64,000 nucleotides of DNA from the NCBI GenBank assembly GCA_013407085.1, contig JACCGJ010001431.1, positions 97,272 to 161,271 on the forward strand. The letters are read 5' to 3'. Under the pieces are notes generated by a model. The model was given only the letters and a program-made list of their open reading frames with translations, did no database searches and was not told the origin of the DNA. The translations under genes were made by a program, and so were the position numbers. The DNA comes from Atriophallophorus winterbourni (Eukaryota > Platyhelminthes > Trematoda > Plagiorchiida > Microphallidae). Positions 24,640-36,230 of the stretch are shown piece after piece; positions within the stretch are counted from its first letter, which is position 1; every line of letters starts with the position of its first letter.

Positions 24640-25050
24640 TACACACCACTACCGGTTTCTGGCTGTTTGACGTCGTCAGGTGGACACAGTGAGATCAGGT
24701 TCAGTGAGCCTTGATTCCGTGTCTGAACATCGTGGTTCGTTGTACGAACCCTATGTAACAGTTGGCATACAAGTATAACCTTGTTTACCTTTAATCCACT
24801 GTTTCAAGGCTCAATGAACCTGATCTTACTGTCTCCACCTGACGACGGCAAACAGCCATGACATAAGCGCCTCGAGTGCCAAGAATCACTTTGTGATTCC
24901 GTGTCTGAACATCGTGGTTCGTTGTACGAACCCTATATAACAGTTGGCATACAAGTATAACCTTGTTAACAATGAGATAAATTGTTAAACAATTCGATCG
25001 GATCCTGATGAGAGCAAACTATACGAAACCAGTCATGGTATGTGTGTGTG
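24640..25050. repeat. Foldback repeat family C, most complete copy
   Basis: Two 54-nt arms (24661-24714 and 24804-24857) are reverse complements with four mismatches and an 89-nt spacer. A 73-nt direct repeat (24713-24785 and 24895-24967, one mismatch) overlaps the structure. The outer ends are inverted again: the left has CCCATACACACCAC and CGGTTTCTGGCTGTTTGACG, the right about 24995-25050 the reverse-complement equivalent. No coding frame is present, so it resembles a non-autonomous foldback or MITE-like element. Diverged fragments occur at about 2.6, 7.0, 9.5, 10.1, 29.6 and 37.4 kb. Confidence 0.7.
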
Positions 25051-25409
25051 CGATGAAAATGCACGCAAATACAGAAATAATTTTTTGTTCAATCGTTCAA
25101 TGGGAACTCCTTTTTGACAATGGTATTTTAAGAAATATGATGAAAGATCAATCATGAAGGAATATTCTTGGTGTTCCAGTTTAAAAAATCTCAATCTCAA
25201 CCCATTCCTCGACTATGAGCTGGCTACCCATCACTCTGCTATGAATGGCTTGCAAAACCCCGCAAATAGTATCACAATGTGAACATGATCATACTTTACT
25301 TACTGGATAAGATCAAACAGCAAGCAACCGATCACGGCTTGCGAATATGATTGAAAAGCATACAAACACGGATATTTCTTAAACAAACGTAGTTTTCACA
25401 TCCATATGT
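25051..25409. other. No supported gene
   Basis: Spacer between the foldback repeat and a LINE 3' end; nothing recognised. Confidence 0.4.
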
Positions 25410-25800
25410 ACATGCTTGGTTGGTCGCATGAATTTTACCCACCAGTGGCTTCAAAGGTCAAACTTTACATACCCTTTCGCCGGCATTCCAAGGCACGCGG
25501 GACGAAAACATTCGAAGGCTTTGAGCATTCCGCACTCTCGATTGGATATTCGTCGAAATTTTTTCTCGGTAAGAATTTGTTTCACTTGGAACTTTTTGCC
25601 TGAAGAAATCACACGCTCGGAATCTGTTGCGGTTTTCGATTATAAACTGGATGAGTCTATGAAAAACCATGCGGTACGTGACTGTCCCTATTAATTTTTG
25701 AGAGATTTTGTAATTTCATTCCATATATCTGTCATCCCATGGTTATTGTTAAGCTTACTGCTTTTTCTACCATAAAACATTCTGAGTTCTGAGTTCAAAC
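25410..25800 (+). mobile_element. CR1-like LINE 3' end, 5'-truncated
   Basis: The frame at 25416-25694 carries SIPHSRLDIRRNFFSVRICF and TWNFLPEEI, the C-terminal block of the local CR1-like RTs. It ends at a stop and a short 3' UTR (CCATGGTTATTGTTAAGCTT, CTACCATAAAACA). The tail is TTCTGAG repeated about twice. A single-base shift separates two frames near 25.5 kb. Confidence 0.7.
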
Positions 25801-26161
25801 AACAAGAGATTAATGGTGGATTGTGTGCGCGTTAGAGCAGCTTTCAACTACGGATACTTTATCACTTGTTTTCAACATGATAATTCTACCGTCTGGTAAA
25901 ATATTCACTAAGTGCTGAAGAACTCATGTTTATGAAACATTTGAATACATTAGATTTCATAAATGTAATTTTATCGATGACTGCAGTAGCTAACGGGGTA
26001 ATATGAACTGCCTCATAATTGTGTCCGTATTATTTGAGATACCAAGTACAAGCGATAAATGTCTTGTTATGGTCGTAAGTTTGCGCGTCTCATCTTAAAC
26101 GTTTTACAAACCACTAACACGTCGCCATCCAGTTTAACTATCTGCTTAAAGCTGTAAGAAC
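25801..26161. other. No supported gene
   Basis: Short AT-rich spacer between LINE fragments. Confidence 0.4.
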
Positions 26162-26480
26162 TCCACCAAGGACGGTCCCAAGCCCGTCTGAGAAAGGAGG
26201 AGGGTTGGGCTTAGGGCTAGCAACCCTATCCCGTAAAACCTACATTGCTACGGAAAAGATGACAACAGATCCGTGGTTCGGTCATGTCTGCAGGATGGAT
26301 CCCAGTTTGCATACGAAGGTAGCCATGCACTGGCATCCGCAAGGTAAACGAAAAAGGGGACGGCCCAAGGAAACTTGGCGCAGAACTTTGAAACGCGAAC
26401 TACATGCACAAGGATTCACGGTGCAGACGGCAACGGAAGCAGCGACAGACCGAAACCACTGGCGTGAATTTGTCTTCACG
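26162..26480 (+). mobile_element. LINE fragment, C-terminal end of a second LINE type
   Basis: The frame reads DPWFGHVCRMDPSLHTK, then GKRKRGRPKETWRRTLKREL and ATEAATDRNHWREFV. This is the W-x-GH-x-xRM ... GRPxxTWRR ... DRxxWR C-terminal signature common to RTE/Jockey-type LINEs and absent from the CR1-like family above. Its left part (KTYIATEK, after a GGAGGAGGGTTGGGCTTAGG stretch) is not the RT that should precede it, so the middle of the element is probably deleted. At its right end it runs directly into a Penelope-like fragment at about 26480. Confidence 0.65.
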
Positions 26481-27010
26481 CCCTAGCTGAACACGTGCTA
26501 GACACTGGACACAGCGTAGATCTTGATAACGTGAAAGTGATAAGACGGGGTGTGAAATCTTATAGGGAAAGACTTCACGCCGAGGATGTTGAAATAACAA
26601 AGACTGGGGCGAATGCGGTGAACAAGGTGGATGGGGCGGATATCTCAACAATCTGGCGTTCGGTTTTGCAGCGGATTAGGATTAACGAACATCACACCTA
26701 ATACGCACATGATTACGTAAGCAGTGTGTCGGCATACGCTGACCTGAACAATTAATAAACAATTAGGGATGAACACAGCAATTAGGAGGTGTGATCAATT
26801 ATCTTGATCTCCCCTGTGTAGTTTAGTGAACTCAGGCTTGGTCAAGAGAATGCCATTTATACCTGAACACTGTTCGTACCGACACCCTTCGTCTGACGAA
26901 GCTTCTGTGTTCAGAAGCGAAACGTTACCAAAAACTTACTATAACCGATTCATTGCAAGCTCTATTTTCATGATTATAGACTGCCGTTTAACTCTAACAA
27001 TTGCAATCTC
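26481..27010 (+). mobile_element. Penelope-like element fragment (GIY-YIG C-terminal side)
   Basis: The plus-strand reading is AEHVLDTGHSVDLDNVKVI and then SYRERLHAEDVEITKTGANA. Nearly the same protein follows the GIY-YIG start in the 62-63 kb copy. The H-x-x-D-TGH block and the R-E-x-x-EA/D-x-EI helix are typical of Penelope GIY-YIG endonucleases. The frame then ends and a 3' region follows with GACGAAGCTTCTGTGTTCAG and AAGCGAAACGTTACC, shared with the copies at 38.9 and 62.3 kb. RT and the start of GIY-YIG are absent. Confidence 0.75.
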
Positions 27011-27099
27011 ATGTATGTGGGTAATTGAGTAGAGTTCACAAAACATATAGGTTCACAGGTCCTTGAAAATTGTAGTGAAGAACAAGATTAGGGTGTCTG

Positions 27100-27795
27100 G
27101 ATATGCTCCAGTTTAAAAACCTCACTTTGAACTAACACTGTCTTTACGAAAGCAACACGTGTCCTCAATCTACTCAAACGGGTATTTGGGAAATTTGCGC
27201 CCATGATATTCCCAAGGATCATGATTACATACTCGAGACCAGTCATGGAATACGGTGTGTAGTCATGGCCTCCGTGGCTCAAGAAGGATGTTGAACTTAT
27301 GAAGCGAATCTATCACCACTCAACAAAACTAGTTCTCAGCATCCGAAACAAGCCTCATAAACAAAAGATAGTTCAACTGAATCTGTTCGACTTTCCATAT
27401 CGACGAATCAGAGGAGACCTTATTCTACCTTAAAAAAATACCATACCTGGAACCACAGGAATTCTTCAAGTGAAGGGATACGAGACATTATCGGATCCGT
27501 GAATATATGCTGGTGGTACCCCAATCCAGCCTGAACTGTGGAAGGTATTTTAATCCTGTTCGTGTCTGTTTTACTTGAAACAGTTTACCTTCTACCGTTG
27601 CTCACTCCACTAGCTTGAATATAAAACGAAATTGGACGAATTTTATTGAATTATTCGTTTCCTAAACACTTATATACTGCTTAATCTAATTCCTTATCTT
27701 GTTTATACACTTACATTTCAATCTTCCTATCCTATGGTTATTATTAAGCTTGTTGCTTTTTAGACCATTAACAACCTTGAATTCCTAACTATGCG
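27100..27795 (+). mobile_element. CR1-like LINE 3' half, heavily decayed
   Basis: Frames around 27.11-27.6 kb match the RT C-terminal domain: a Y-x-x-P-x-ME-like region near 27.23-27.29 kb, then remnants of YHHSTKLV, then GRYFNPVRVCFT-like wording near 27.54-27.57 kb. The 3' end at 27.62-27.79 kb matches the fragment at 18.89-19.07 kb and ends TTAGACCATTAACAACC, then TTGAATTCC. Many stops and frame changes. Confidence 0.6.
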
Positions 27796-28989
27796 ACTCC
27801 GATATAACTAACAACTCACCTGTTTGAAGATTAATGCGTTAATTTGTAGAACACTATGGTTGCCGGCAAACACATTAGAGGAGTACAAAGGTAAAATCGT
27901 TCCACACCAACATACTCAAATAATGCATAGATGCGCTTCTTCCTACTCTTTATTCGATCGAGCTGAATTTAACTATTAATGGATTAAAGTATTGAAAAAC
28001 AATGATGCCGTGAATGCTTGCACTAATTAACAGTGAAAAATTTTGAGAATCTATTGAAATTCTAAATGGCTTATCTCAATTTTCTTCAACTGGAAATTTA
28101 GAAGTTATTTCCCCAGGTCCATTATGTGATCCTATTGTCAATCGATAAGGTAATACGCGAAACTACACGATGTAGTAGAAACGACAAAATTTAGCGGCGA
28201 GCAAAACTCATGCTGTTAGAAAATTAATGTAAACTTTTATATGGGGATAAACCACTTGAGGACAAGTCAATTTTAGTAATTTTTCAAATTGCTGTGGCCT
28301 GCATGCTACGTTAATAACTGAATATCAAACCTTGAAGGTACTCTGGAACATTTGTACTAAATAACGTCCCCAGTATCAAAAATACTTCAATCAACTCTAA
28401 AATTAGTTTTATTCACACACGCCATGAGTCACTGAAACAAATGCACGTGATTTCTACACTAAGTAGGGCTGAAACTAGATATAGTTATGCAGATTGATGC
28501 TATCGAAGTAAGCTTGTCACGAAGTGCTTGCGTGATTTTAAATATATTCCCGTTAGTCAGTGCTCACGGTGCGGGGGATTATTGTTGTGGTTTTAGTGTA
28601 CTAATGATTAAATGAAAGACCTTGTGATTAAAAATCGTCGAATAATAGTACACCTTTTAAAATCGACTTTTTAAACACGCTTGTTTAATGAGAGTTGTAA
28701 ACTATTTCCCATATGAATTGAAAAAACAACAAAATTGAATCCGAATAATGCTTTTGGTAAAGCTGGCTACGAAGTTGGTGGCTGACAACAAATTATCGAA
28801 GTAGTTCATCTGCTTCATATTGCTGAGGGTGACTATATCAGGTCACCCAGGGTCACATCACGTTCCCGTCTAAACACGTAGGGAATTGAGCACCCACGGT
28901 GTGTACACCATCATCTTTGTATTCACAGTAAATTTGTGGTTGCCACAGACACGAGAATTCAATCAGGACATATTGACCTGATTCTCTGC
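27796..28989. other. No supported gene
   Basis: AT-rich; no motif or shared repeat recognised. Confidence 0.4.
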
Positions 28990-29300
28990 CAACCTGAATT
29001 TTAATCTCAGTATTTAGAGAGAGGTTATCAGCAATGGCTTAACCAATATATGGAAAATGATGCACAGGTTCAGGTTGATAGTGTTCAACAGTGATGATGG
29101 GAGGCGATACAACATATGACCAAGGACTTTAGTCTTGTCCATACTGATTATCGACCCAAAGTCTTTGTATGCGATTAAAAACATCTCCATTAGCGACTGG
29201 AGATGTTCTTGGGACTGATCGATAATGGTTGCATCGTCTACAAACAGCGAGTCGTGGATTAGCACATCCCATACCCTGGTTTATACCCTAAAACGCTTCA
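28990..29300 (-). mobile_element. RTE-like LINE fragment (catalytic RT region)
   Basis: The minus-strand frame at 29014-29265 reads DSLFVDDATIIDQSQEHLQS and then GSIISMDKTKVLG. This is the xADD catalytic box (here VDD) followed by the S-x-E-x-LQ helix and the TKVLG strand of RTE-type reverse transcriptases. It is the same family as the 4.5 kb and 40 kb fragments. Flanking frames are broken. Confidence 0.65.
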
Positions 29301-29609
29301 GGTTGAAAAGCTTGCCGTCACATCGCATGCATATAAAAATTAATCATGTATACATCGGTTTTCTTTCTGATGAAGTTACCAATCATTCGTGCCGCTGCAT
29401 TGTTGTTCGACCTCGCGGATGATCGAGCTCGCTACTCATCGAAGTCTCATATTCGATGGTTAAAAGTTTTATTTTAGAACCATATTCGAATCAATTGGTT
29501 ACCGATAGATCGAGGTTTTTCAAAGCATTAACATTTGCCGCTGACCAGTCCAATAAATGAGGAAACCCTTTCAGAAAACATAATTTATTCTTGTTAATTA
29601 CTTGCGGAT
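29301..29609. other. No supported gene
   Basis: Short spacer; nothing recognised. Confidence 0.35.
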
Positions 29610-29692
29610 CAAGATTCTACTGTCTCCACCTGATGAGTACAAACAGCACAAAACCGGTCATAGAGTGTGTGTGTGGGATGGAAATGCATACA
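29610..29692 (-). repeat. Repeat family C copy
   Basis: Contains ACTGTCTCCACCTGATGAG, then ACAAACAGCACAAAACCGGT and a GTGTGTGTG run, the reverse-complement layout of the family C terminus. Confidence 0.5.
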
Positions 29693-30125
29693 AATGAATT
29701 TTTGTACTTGAAAGAATGTTTTATTTGGTTATTCTAATGCATAAATGGATGCTTCATTATCAGAATTAAAACGATAACAAACTATTGCCGAAAACACTTT
29801 CTTCTGAGATGTATTATCAGTTTTACCTGATTATTTATGTTCTCAATAAAATTTCCCCAAATTGGCTTCTAGAACACATTGGGTAGGATATTGTACTGAG
29901 GACATATAAAGGAATGCCAGCAGCACAAAATAAATATTGAAAGACTTTTTAGCGAATATGCCATCACCATTGCGGAAGTCGAAACACACACTTTTCGCTT
30001 GTAAGACCCATTATAATGCCACTACCAGTCTTACCCAGCCCACACGAAAATGGTTGACATTGCGAAATGCTGCATGGCGGGCTCATCGACATGATACCAT
30101 TGTTGAGAGTTGAGATACATTCCGT
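29693..30125. other. No supported gene
   Basis: AT-rich spacer ahead of the third CR1-like LINE copy; nothing recognised. Confidence 0.4.
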
Positions 30126-32180
30126 TTGCTGAGAAATAAGGTAAACAAACTTGTTGTTCATAACAAATTGAATTATCAAAAACATTTACTCAACAAAATG
30201 GAACCAACCCCCAAAATTCTCTATCAGATCATAAATAACTGGCCTAGACCGAAACCAGGGGTTGCTGCTATAAAGACACGCGAGGGAACAACAACCACAG
30301 CATCGCAATCTACCCAAATTCTAGCCAATTTTTTCTCCACAGTCTTCATCCCACGAGATAAAGTTACATGTCCCTTACATCCCGTAATATCACCCTAAAA
30401 CGTTTTACAACAACTAACTATTACCCCGGACAGTGTCCTCCGCACATTGTTAAATCTCAACACGAAAAATCTTCCGGATCTGACGAAATTACCCAGCTGA
30501 TTCTCAAAAACTGTGCTTATACTTTGTGTACGCCTCTCACATACATATTTAACCTCTCTTTAACCCAAAGTTTCGTTCCCTATGATTGGAGGAATGGCAT
30601 AATTACCCCCATCTACAAAGGATGAAACCGTTCCGAATTATCCAACTATCGACCAGTAACACTACTACCAGTGATCTCTAAAGTGATGGAGCGCCTCGTA
30701 GCAAACAGCGTCACAAAACAAATAGAAAAAATGCTTGCTCGCAGTCGAAAAACACGGCTTCAGAAAAAGACACTCTTGCCTTTCAGACCTTCTGCATGCC
30801 CTCGATGACTGGACACAAGCTGTAGACAAAGGTCTCACCATACACGCTTGTTATCTTGATATGTCAAAAGCATTCGATCGTGTCAACAACAGTCTGTTAC
30901 TACCAAAAATGGAGCAATGTGGCATCTAAGGTTAATTACTAGCCTTGTTGGAGGATTATCTCCGCGACCGTCTCGTTTGAGTAATTGTTGATGGTGCTTT
31001 GTCACGACCCATTGCAGTAACGAGTGGGGTGCCGCGGGGATCAGTGCTTGGACCAATTCTTTTCATGATCTACGTAAACGACTAACCTAAACTTGTTCGC
31101 TGCAAAATCTTGTTATTTGCGGATGACATCAAGCTGTGGACACAAGTACTCACAATTGAAGATTGCAGACAGCTTCAGCAGGAACTCGATGCCTTACAAA
31201 ACTGGTCAGTTAGAAACGAACTCCATTTCAATGTCAAAAAATTCAAGGTATTGACTGTTGAAAGACATTTTGAGTTCTCTTACATCCTTCGTTCCCATAT
31301 TCTTGAACGCACTGACAAGGAGAAGGACTTGGGTGTGTGGGTGAGCAGCACTAGAAAATGTCACATAACGCCACAGCTGTCTACGAAATGACGTCACGAG
31401 TACTGCTTTTACTAAAACGCGTGTTGGGCAGTTTCACGAAGCAAACTGTTCATCGAATAAATAATACGTACTTGAGGCCAACCATGGAGTATGCGGTTCA
31501 GATTTGGTCACCTTGGCTACAGAAGGACATCAGCCTCTTGTAGAGAATATATCATCGGACCACCAAGCTCGTACGTGGTTTAAAGCACAAGTAATACGAA
31601 TATCGTATTACAAGCCTCAATCTCTTCGACTCTCGCTATCGCCGTCTTAGAGGTGATTTGATTTTTAGGTTAAATATATTGCATACCCCCAACCATCCCT
31701 TGAATAAATTATTCATACGACTACAACCCCGAACCAGCCAGTGTCATGACTACACAGTACTTATTCCCGACTCGAGACTGAACGGTCGAAGGTATTTTTA
31801 TTCTGAACCTGTATGTTTTACCTGGAATTCCCTACCCCGTAATGCTGCACATTCACGCAACTTGGATATATTCAAACCAAACTTGGACAACTTCATGTCG
31901 ACCAATCCAAACATTGAACCTATATATTCTACACTATTACAGCTTTGAACTTTGAACCCATGCATTGAAGTAAACTATACATCTTGACCCTATGGATTTA
32001 CATGTACCATCCAACCGATTGAAAACAGTTTCTGCCCTATGGATTTTTACCTGATTCCTGAACTGCTCAGTAAGCAAACAATTCCCGTTTTTACTACCTA
32101 TGTTATTCGTAATTCCCATATTATTCTGTGGTTTTTGTAAAGCTGTGCTTTTCAGACCATTAAATTGAATTGAATTGCTA
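30126..32180 (+). mobile_element. CR1-like LINE, 5'-truncated and inactivated
   Basis: The RT order is intact but in several frames: [119 protein letters not shown], then the C-terminal IPDSRLNGRRYFYSEPVCF. It has in-frame stops (for example after PIYKG and after QCGI) and shifts. The endonuclease is absent. The 3' end is at about 32155-32180, with GCTTTTCAGACCATTAAATT followed by GAATT units. Close relative of the 20-23 kb copy. Confidence 0.85.
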
Positions 32181-33924
32181 CTTTTACTGTTGTTAAGCTG
32201 GTGAGAATACCTCATTCAACCGACACATTTTGCTAATGGTCCTCTATTTAAAACATGACGTGAAATCTTCAATACGACCACAGGATGTTCACTATTTTCT
32301 ATTAATATAGTATCGTTTGACGCATTAGCAGAAAATTTGTTCCATTCCATGTCCGCATTTACATTAAAATATTAGTTTCGGGATGTCTGCTTTAATCAAG
32401 TGGAGTCAGCAGGCAATTACTTAGCAATGTTTGCCCTTGAAACCAACATGATGGGGCTACGAGCAACAACAAAATTGATCATTTTTAAAAGTTTTTGAAC
32501 CTAGTTGTTAGTGATGCGAGCCAGGAATTCACAGTCAACCATCGCTTCATTCTAGTATTGGTGCATTGTAATACTGCTTTGGCGCTTATCAACATGTTTC
32601 TCTCAGTTGAAAACGGCAAACAAAATACGAACAACCAACCAACCAACCACACAGCGAGAAAGAATGCGTCTGGTGCCATACGCGTTCGATAAACGAGCCA
32701 GTCAATAGTCTTAAACTCATAATCATTCGGACGACCAAAACACATTTTGGCACACTGTTACAAAATCTTTTATTGGTCCATATTAGTGAATCAACTGGGT
32801 TGCGGATGCAACTGGCTGATAAATTAAACGTTTTTTCGTCAAGCAAAGAAACTTGATGGCTGATAAGCCGAAGTTATCAGCAAATCACACGACCAGAACA
32901 ATCGGCAAACGATTCCCATGAGATCTATCGGAAGGCACTCGGTTTATTAAACCAAAATAGCCATTTATTACTAAACTTTCAGCGGTTGTGAATTTAATGT
33001 AGTACAACAAACATGAAGGCAATGTACCTAAAGTCATCAGGATCCACCACGAATAGAAAACATAATAGGTAACTGCTGTACAGATGCGATTTCTGGAAAA
33101 TTGATGTTCTGAAAACAATCAGACTTGTCTGTTTATTTAACCTGGTATTTAAACAACTAAGTTTTCCAATTCAAAATAACACAAGATATAAAATAGCGCT
33201 TTGATCATCCATTGTTTTGATTTGTAACTCAAGGCGTCGGTAGCGTATGATGAATTTTGAAAGCTGTATTTCAGTTTCAGCTCTTTGGTTCTATATCATT
33301 TATTAATCCGAGAATAATTGTAATTGAACTGTACAGTTGTGTGTGGAATCGAATGTTATATTGTATTGTGCAGTGTTTAACAAATTATGTTCATAAGCAT
33401 TTTCAAGGCTGATTTTTATAGCACTATATTTTATTTTGCAAGAGAGTATATAAACTGTACCTATTCAATGTTATCCTAACACACTGGCCGAAGAAGATCC
33501 TTGGATAAGATTAATCAGAGTCATGACTTTTTTAAAATCAATTTCACTATCTTTCCCGTCGTGATATTGATGTCCGTCTCTTTAGGAGCATGAGCCAATT
33601 TCTGTGTAAACACATTTTTCGGATTCACAGACTAGAAACGCATTTATTTCAAGAGGATTTTTATTTATATTTGTGAAATCCTTAAAAATCATGCAAGTAA
33701 AGAAATGATCATAAACATTTGACACTGTGTTTCTGTCCGAGCAATCCAATCAATTGTGTAACGCCTCAAGTCGGTCCTGCATTCAAACAAAATTTTTGCA
33801 AGTGTTTACTTAAACGATGTGAGTTTTTAATCATTCTAAGGCACTGGAGGTTCTACGTTCTCACATCAACTAAAGCCGACAGCTTGTCATCTGAATCTTT
33901 AACAAACAGCGTGCTCCAGAATTA
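32181..33924. other. No supported gene
   Basis: AT-rich. A CCAACCAACCAACC run lies near 32.63 kb. Open frames here reach 86 codons without any motif. Confidence 0.4.
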
Positions 33925-34330
33925 AGATTTATGGCCCAAGAGCAAGGATTTGTAAAATATCAAAGCATTGTTGTTGGCCTCTTTCGGTCGATATCGACCA
34001 TGGATGTACATCACAAGTGCATGATCATTTCATGCTCCGCAGCTTTTAGAATTACTAAACCGTCCGATTCGAGAGTGGCAATCTCTCCTGCGGTGCTCAC
34101 AGCGATCAACAGTACTCGGTCGATCGGCATCAGTTGCACACCGGCGGCGTGATCTGCGTTCAGCAGCCTAGGGCTGCATCTACTTTTCCCCAGCTTGAAC
34201 ATGACGGTTTACAGAGTACCTCCAAATAAGCGTTCAAGGGCAATTTCTTCCCAACTCGTAGGCTCAATACCGAGATTTCATGCCACCACATATAAGTTTA
34301 AAATTCCAAGCAATCGGAGCTACAGATTTA
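33925..34330 (-). mobile_element. RTE-like LINE 3' end
   Basis: On the minus strand, broken frames read a GIEPTSWEEIALERL-like stretch followed by VNRHVQAGEK, the C-terminal W-x-x-A-x-xR-x-xW region of RTE-type LINEs. Downstream, at about 33.96-34.04 kb, the sequence parallels 39.29-39.36 kb (TCGATATCGACCATGGATG and CACAAGTGCATGATCAT), which is the 3' UTR of another copy. Confidence 0.5.
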
Positions 34331-35079
34331 GATCCAGGTGGTTTGGATTGAAGATGACAATATTTCTCCCAATATTGTGATGGAAAATAACCTTTTGAAT
34401 TTATCGTGTTATCAGTGGATTGATTTCCCTAATGTATTTGCGGATTATTTCGGGTCTATGCCAGCACCAGTCATTTTTTTTAAAGAGTTCGCTCCGTCGA
34501 CTTGATAAGTTGGTGACCAGGTATTTATTTATTCACAAGATACTTTCAATTTCCGATCACTAGTGAAATAAAACCGATATCTATCTATTGTCTTGTTTGC
34601 ATTACAGATAGTATGTTCAGAAGTTGTGTAGCACAGCAAACTATTTCACACGTTGACCGCAAATCCCATCAAAATTTAGACGCTTAAATTGTCTTACGCT
34701 TACTTCGAACGTCATTAAACATTGGGTCCTAGGACCTTGCGAAAAACAACAATTCTTTATCATGCATATTTTTGACAGAATTTGCGTAAGTACATTCAAT
34801 TGAGTGGCAAAACTCGTTCATTTGTTTTTAATTACTATCGTAGCATTACCATTATCCACTGTAATATAAAATTAACCCTTTCTCTTTTATGGGAGTAGCG
34901 CTATTCGTTGTTCTGGTGATTACTTGGCATTTTCGGCCTGCTGGCTCAGAATAATAGCAGATTTACAATTTTGTATTAATCAATTCATTGTTTGTATTAA
35001 GATTAGGAACCGACCCACACACAGAATGTATATTTCCGCACTAACAAAACAAATTACTAACCAGCACAGATAAACTCTA
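34331..35079. other. No supported gene
   Basis: AT-rich spacer between two RTE-like copies in opposite orientation; nothing recognised. Confidence 0.4.
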
Positions 35080-36230
35080 AAACTGGGAACCTGGAACGCC
35101 CGGTCCATGCTTCCTGGATTTCATGATGATGTATCGATAATCAGTTACAAGAAAATCAGCTGTTATTAACAATGAGCTAAAATCACTGAAGGTCGACGTG
35201 ACACAACTACCAGACACTAGTATGATAACAGAAAAAGATTACATATTTTTGAGATGAAGGGGCTCTGTTGATCCTAGACTGCATGGAGTTAGGTTTGCCG
35301 TGCGAAACAGCCTACTAGAAGCAACAGAACCAATTTGCAGCAAACGCGAACGGATTTGGAGTATAAATCTGAATAACAGCACTGGTACCATTGCGTTGGT
35401 CGACGTTTATGTGCCTAAAAGTATCTTCGACGCCGGCTAAAAAAGACACTTTTTGTCATCGTCTCAATACATTCCTTGTAAAGGTGAGTCATTTTAATGC
35501 CAGAGTTGGTGTAGATATTGAGGCTTAGCCGAACTATATGGTTAAGTTCAGGACAGGAAGAAAAAATTAAAATGGATAACGACTTTTAGAACAATGCACA
35601 CAGTTGAGTATTCGTGTTCCCAATACATTCTTTCACTAGATCGCGGAAAATTGACTGGTAAGACAAGGAGAGACATCAATCATATGTGTGATCATCATCC
35701 TGCTGAGCGATTTGCGCAAGCTTTCACAGACGAGCTCAGTAAAGCAACTCCACTCATGGTCTGAAGCGACTGGATCTCTCTTCCAATTGTTGTTGGCAAA
35801 ACGTTTGCCAGAGTTTTACGAGTTCGGTTACATGAATTAGCCGATAGAATCTACATCGAAACTCAATGTGACCTTCACAGAGAAAGATCAAACGTTGACA
35901 TGATCATCTTTCTGAGATAACTTCAGGAAAGGTGTAGGCAAGACTGCTTGCCATTATATACAGATTTTTTGTTTTTGACGAAGTCATTTGACTACGCAAG
36001 CATGAGGGGTCTTATAGGATGCCCTCCAACACCGCTCAAACTCGTTATGTCTGTCCACTATCGCATGAAAGGCTTAGCCGATTTTAACGGTTGCAGTTTA
36101 GAAGCCATTTAAATTCGGTTCGCTGTTCGGCATTTTCTCTGCCCCGTTTCTGAAACAGGCTTTTGGACGAGCACAGAATTTCTCAATCAAAATCTCAATC
36201 TTTTCTATGATATCTTCGATAATATAGCTA
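35080..36230 (+). mobile_element. RTE-like LINE, endonuclease and start of RT, decayed
   Basis: Broken plus-strand frames read LGTWNARSML (endonuclease N-terminus), VTQLPDTSMI, then LHGVRFAVRNSLLEATEPIC, SINLNNSTGTIALVDVYVP, and FNARVGVD with a downstream NGQRLLE-like phrase. This is the RTE endonuclease order. Near 36.02-36.13 kb, CPPTPLKLVMSVHYRMKG resembles the RT segment before the Q-G box. Frequent stops and shifts make it a fossil. The 3' half is not recognisable downstream. Confidence 0.6.

Noticed and set aside
24640..25050. CRISPR-like direct repeats
   Set aside because: There are only two direct copies with a long spacer, inside a foldback repeat in a eukaryotic genome.
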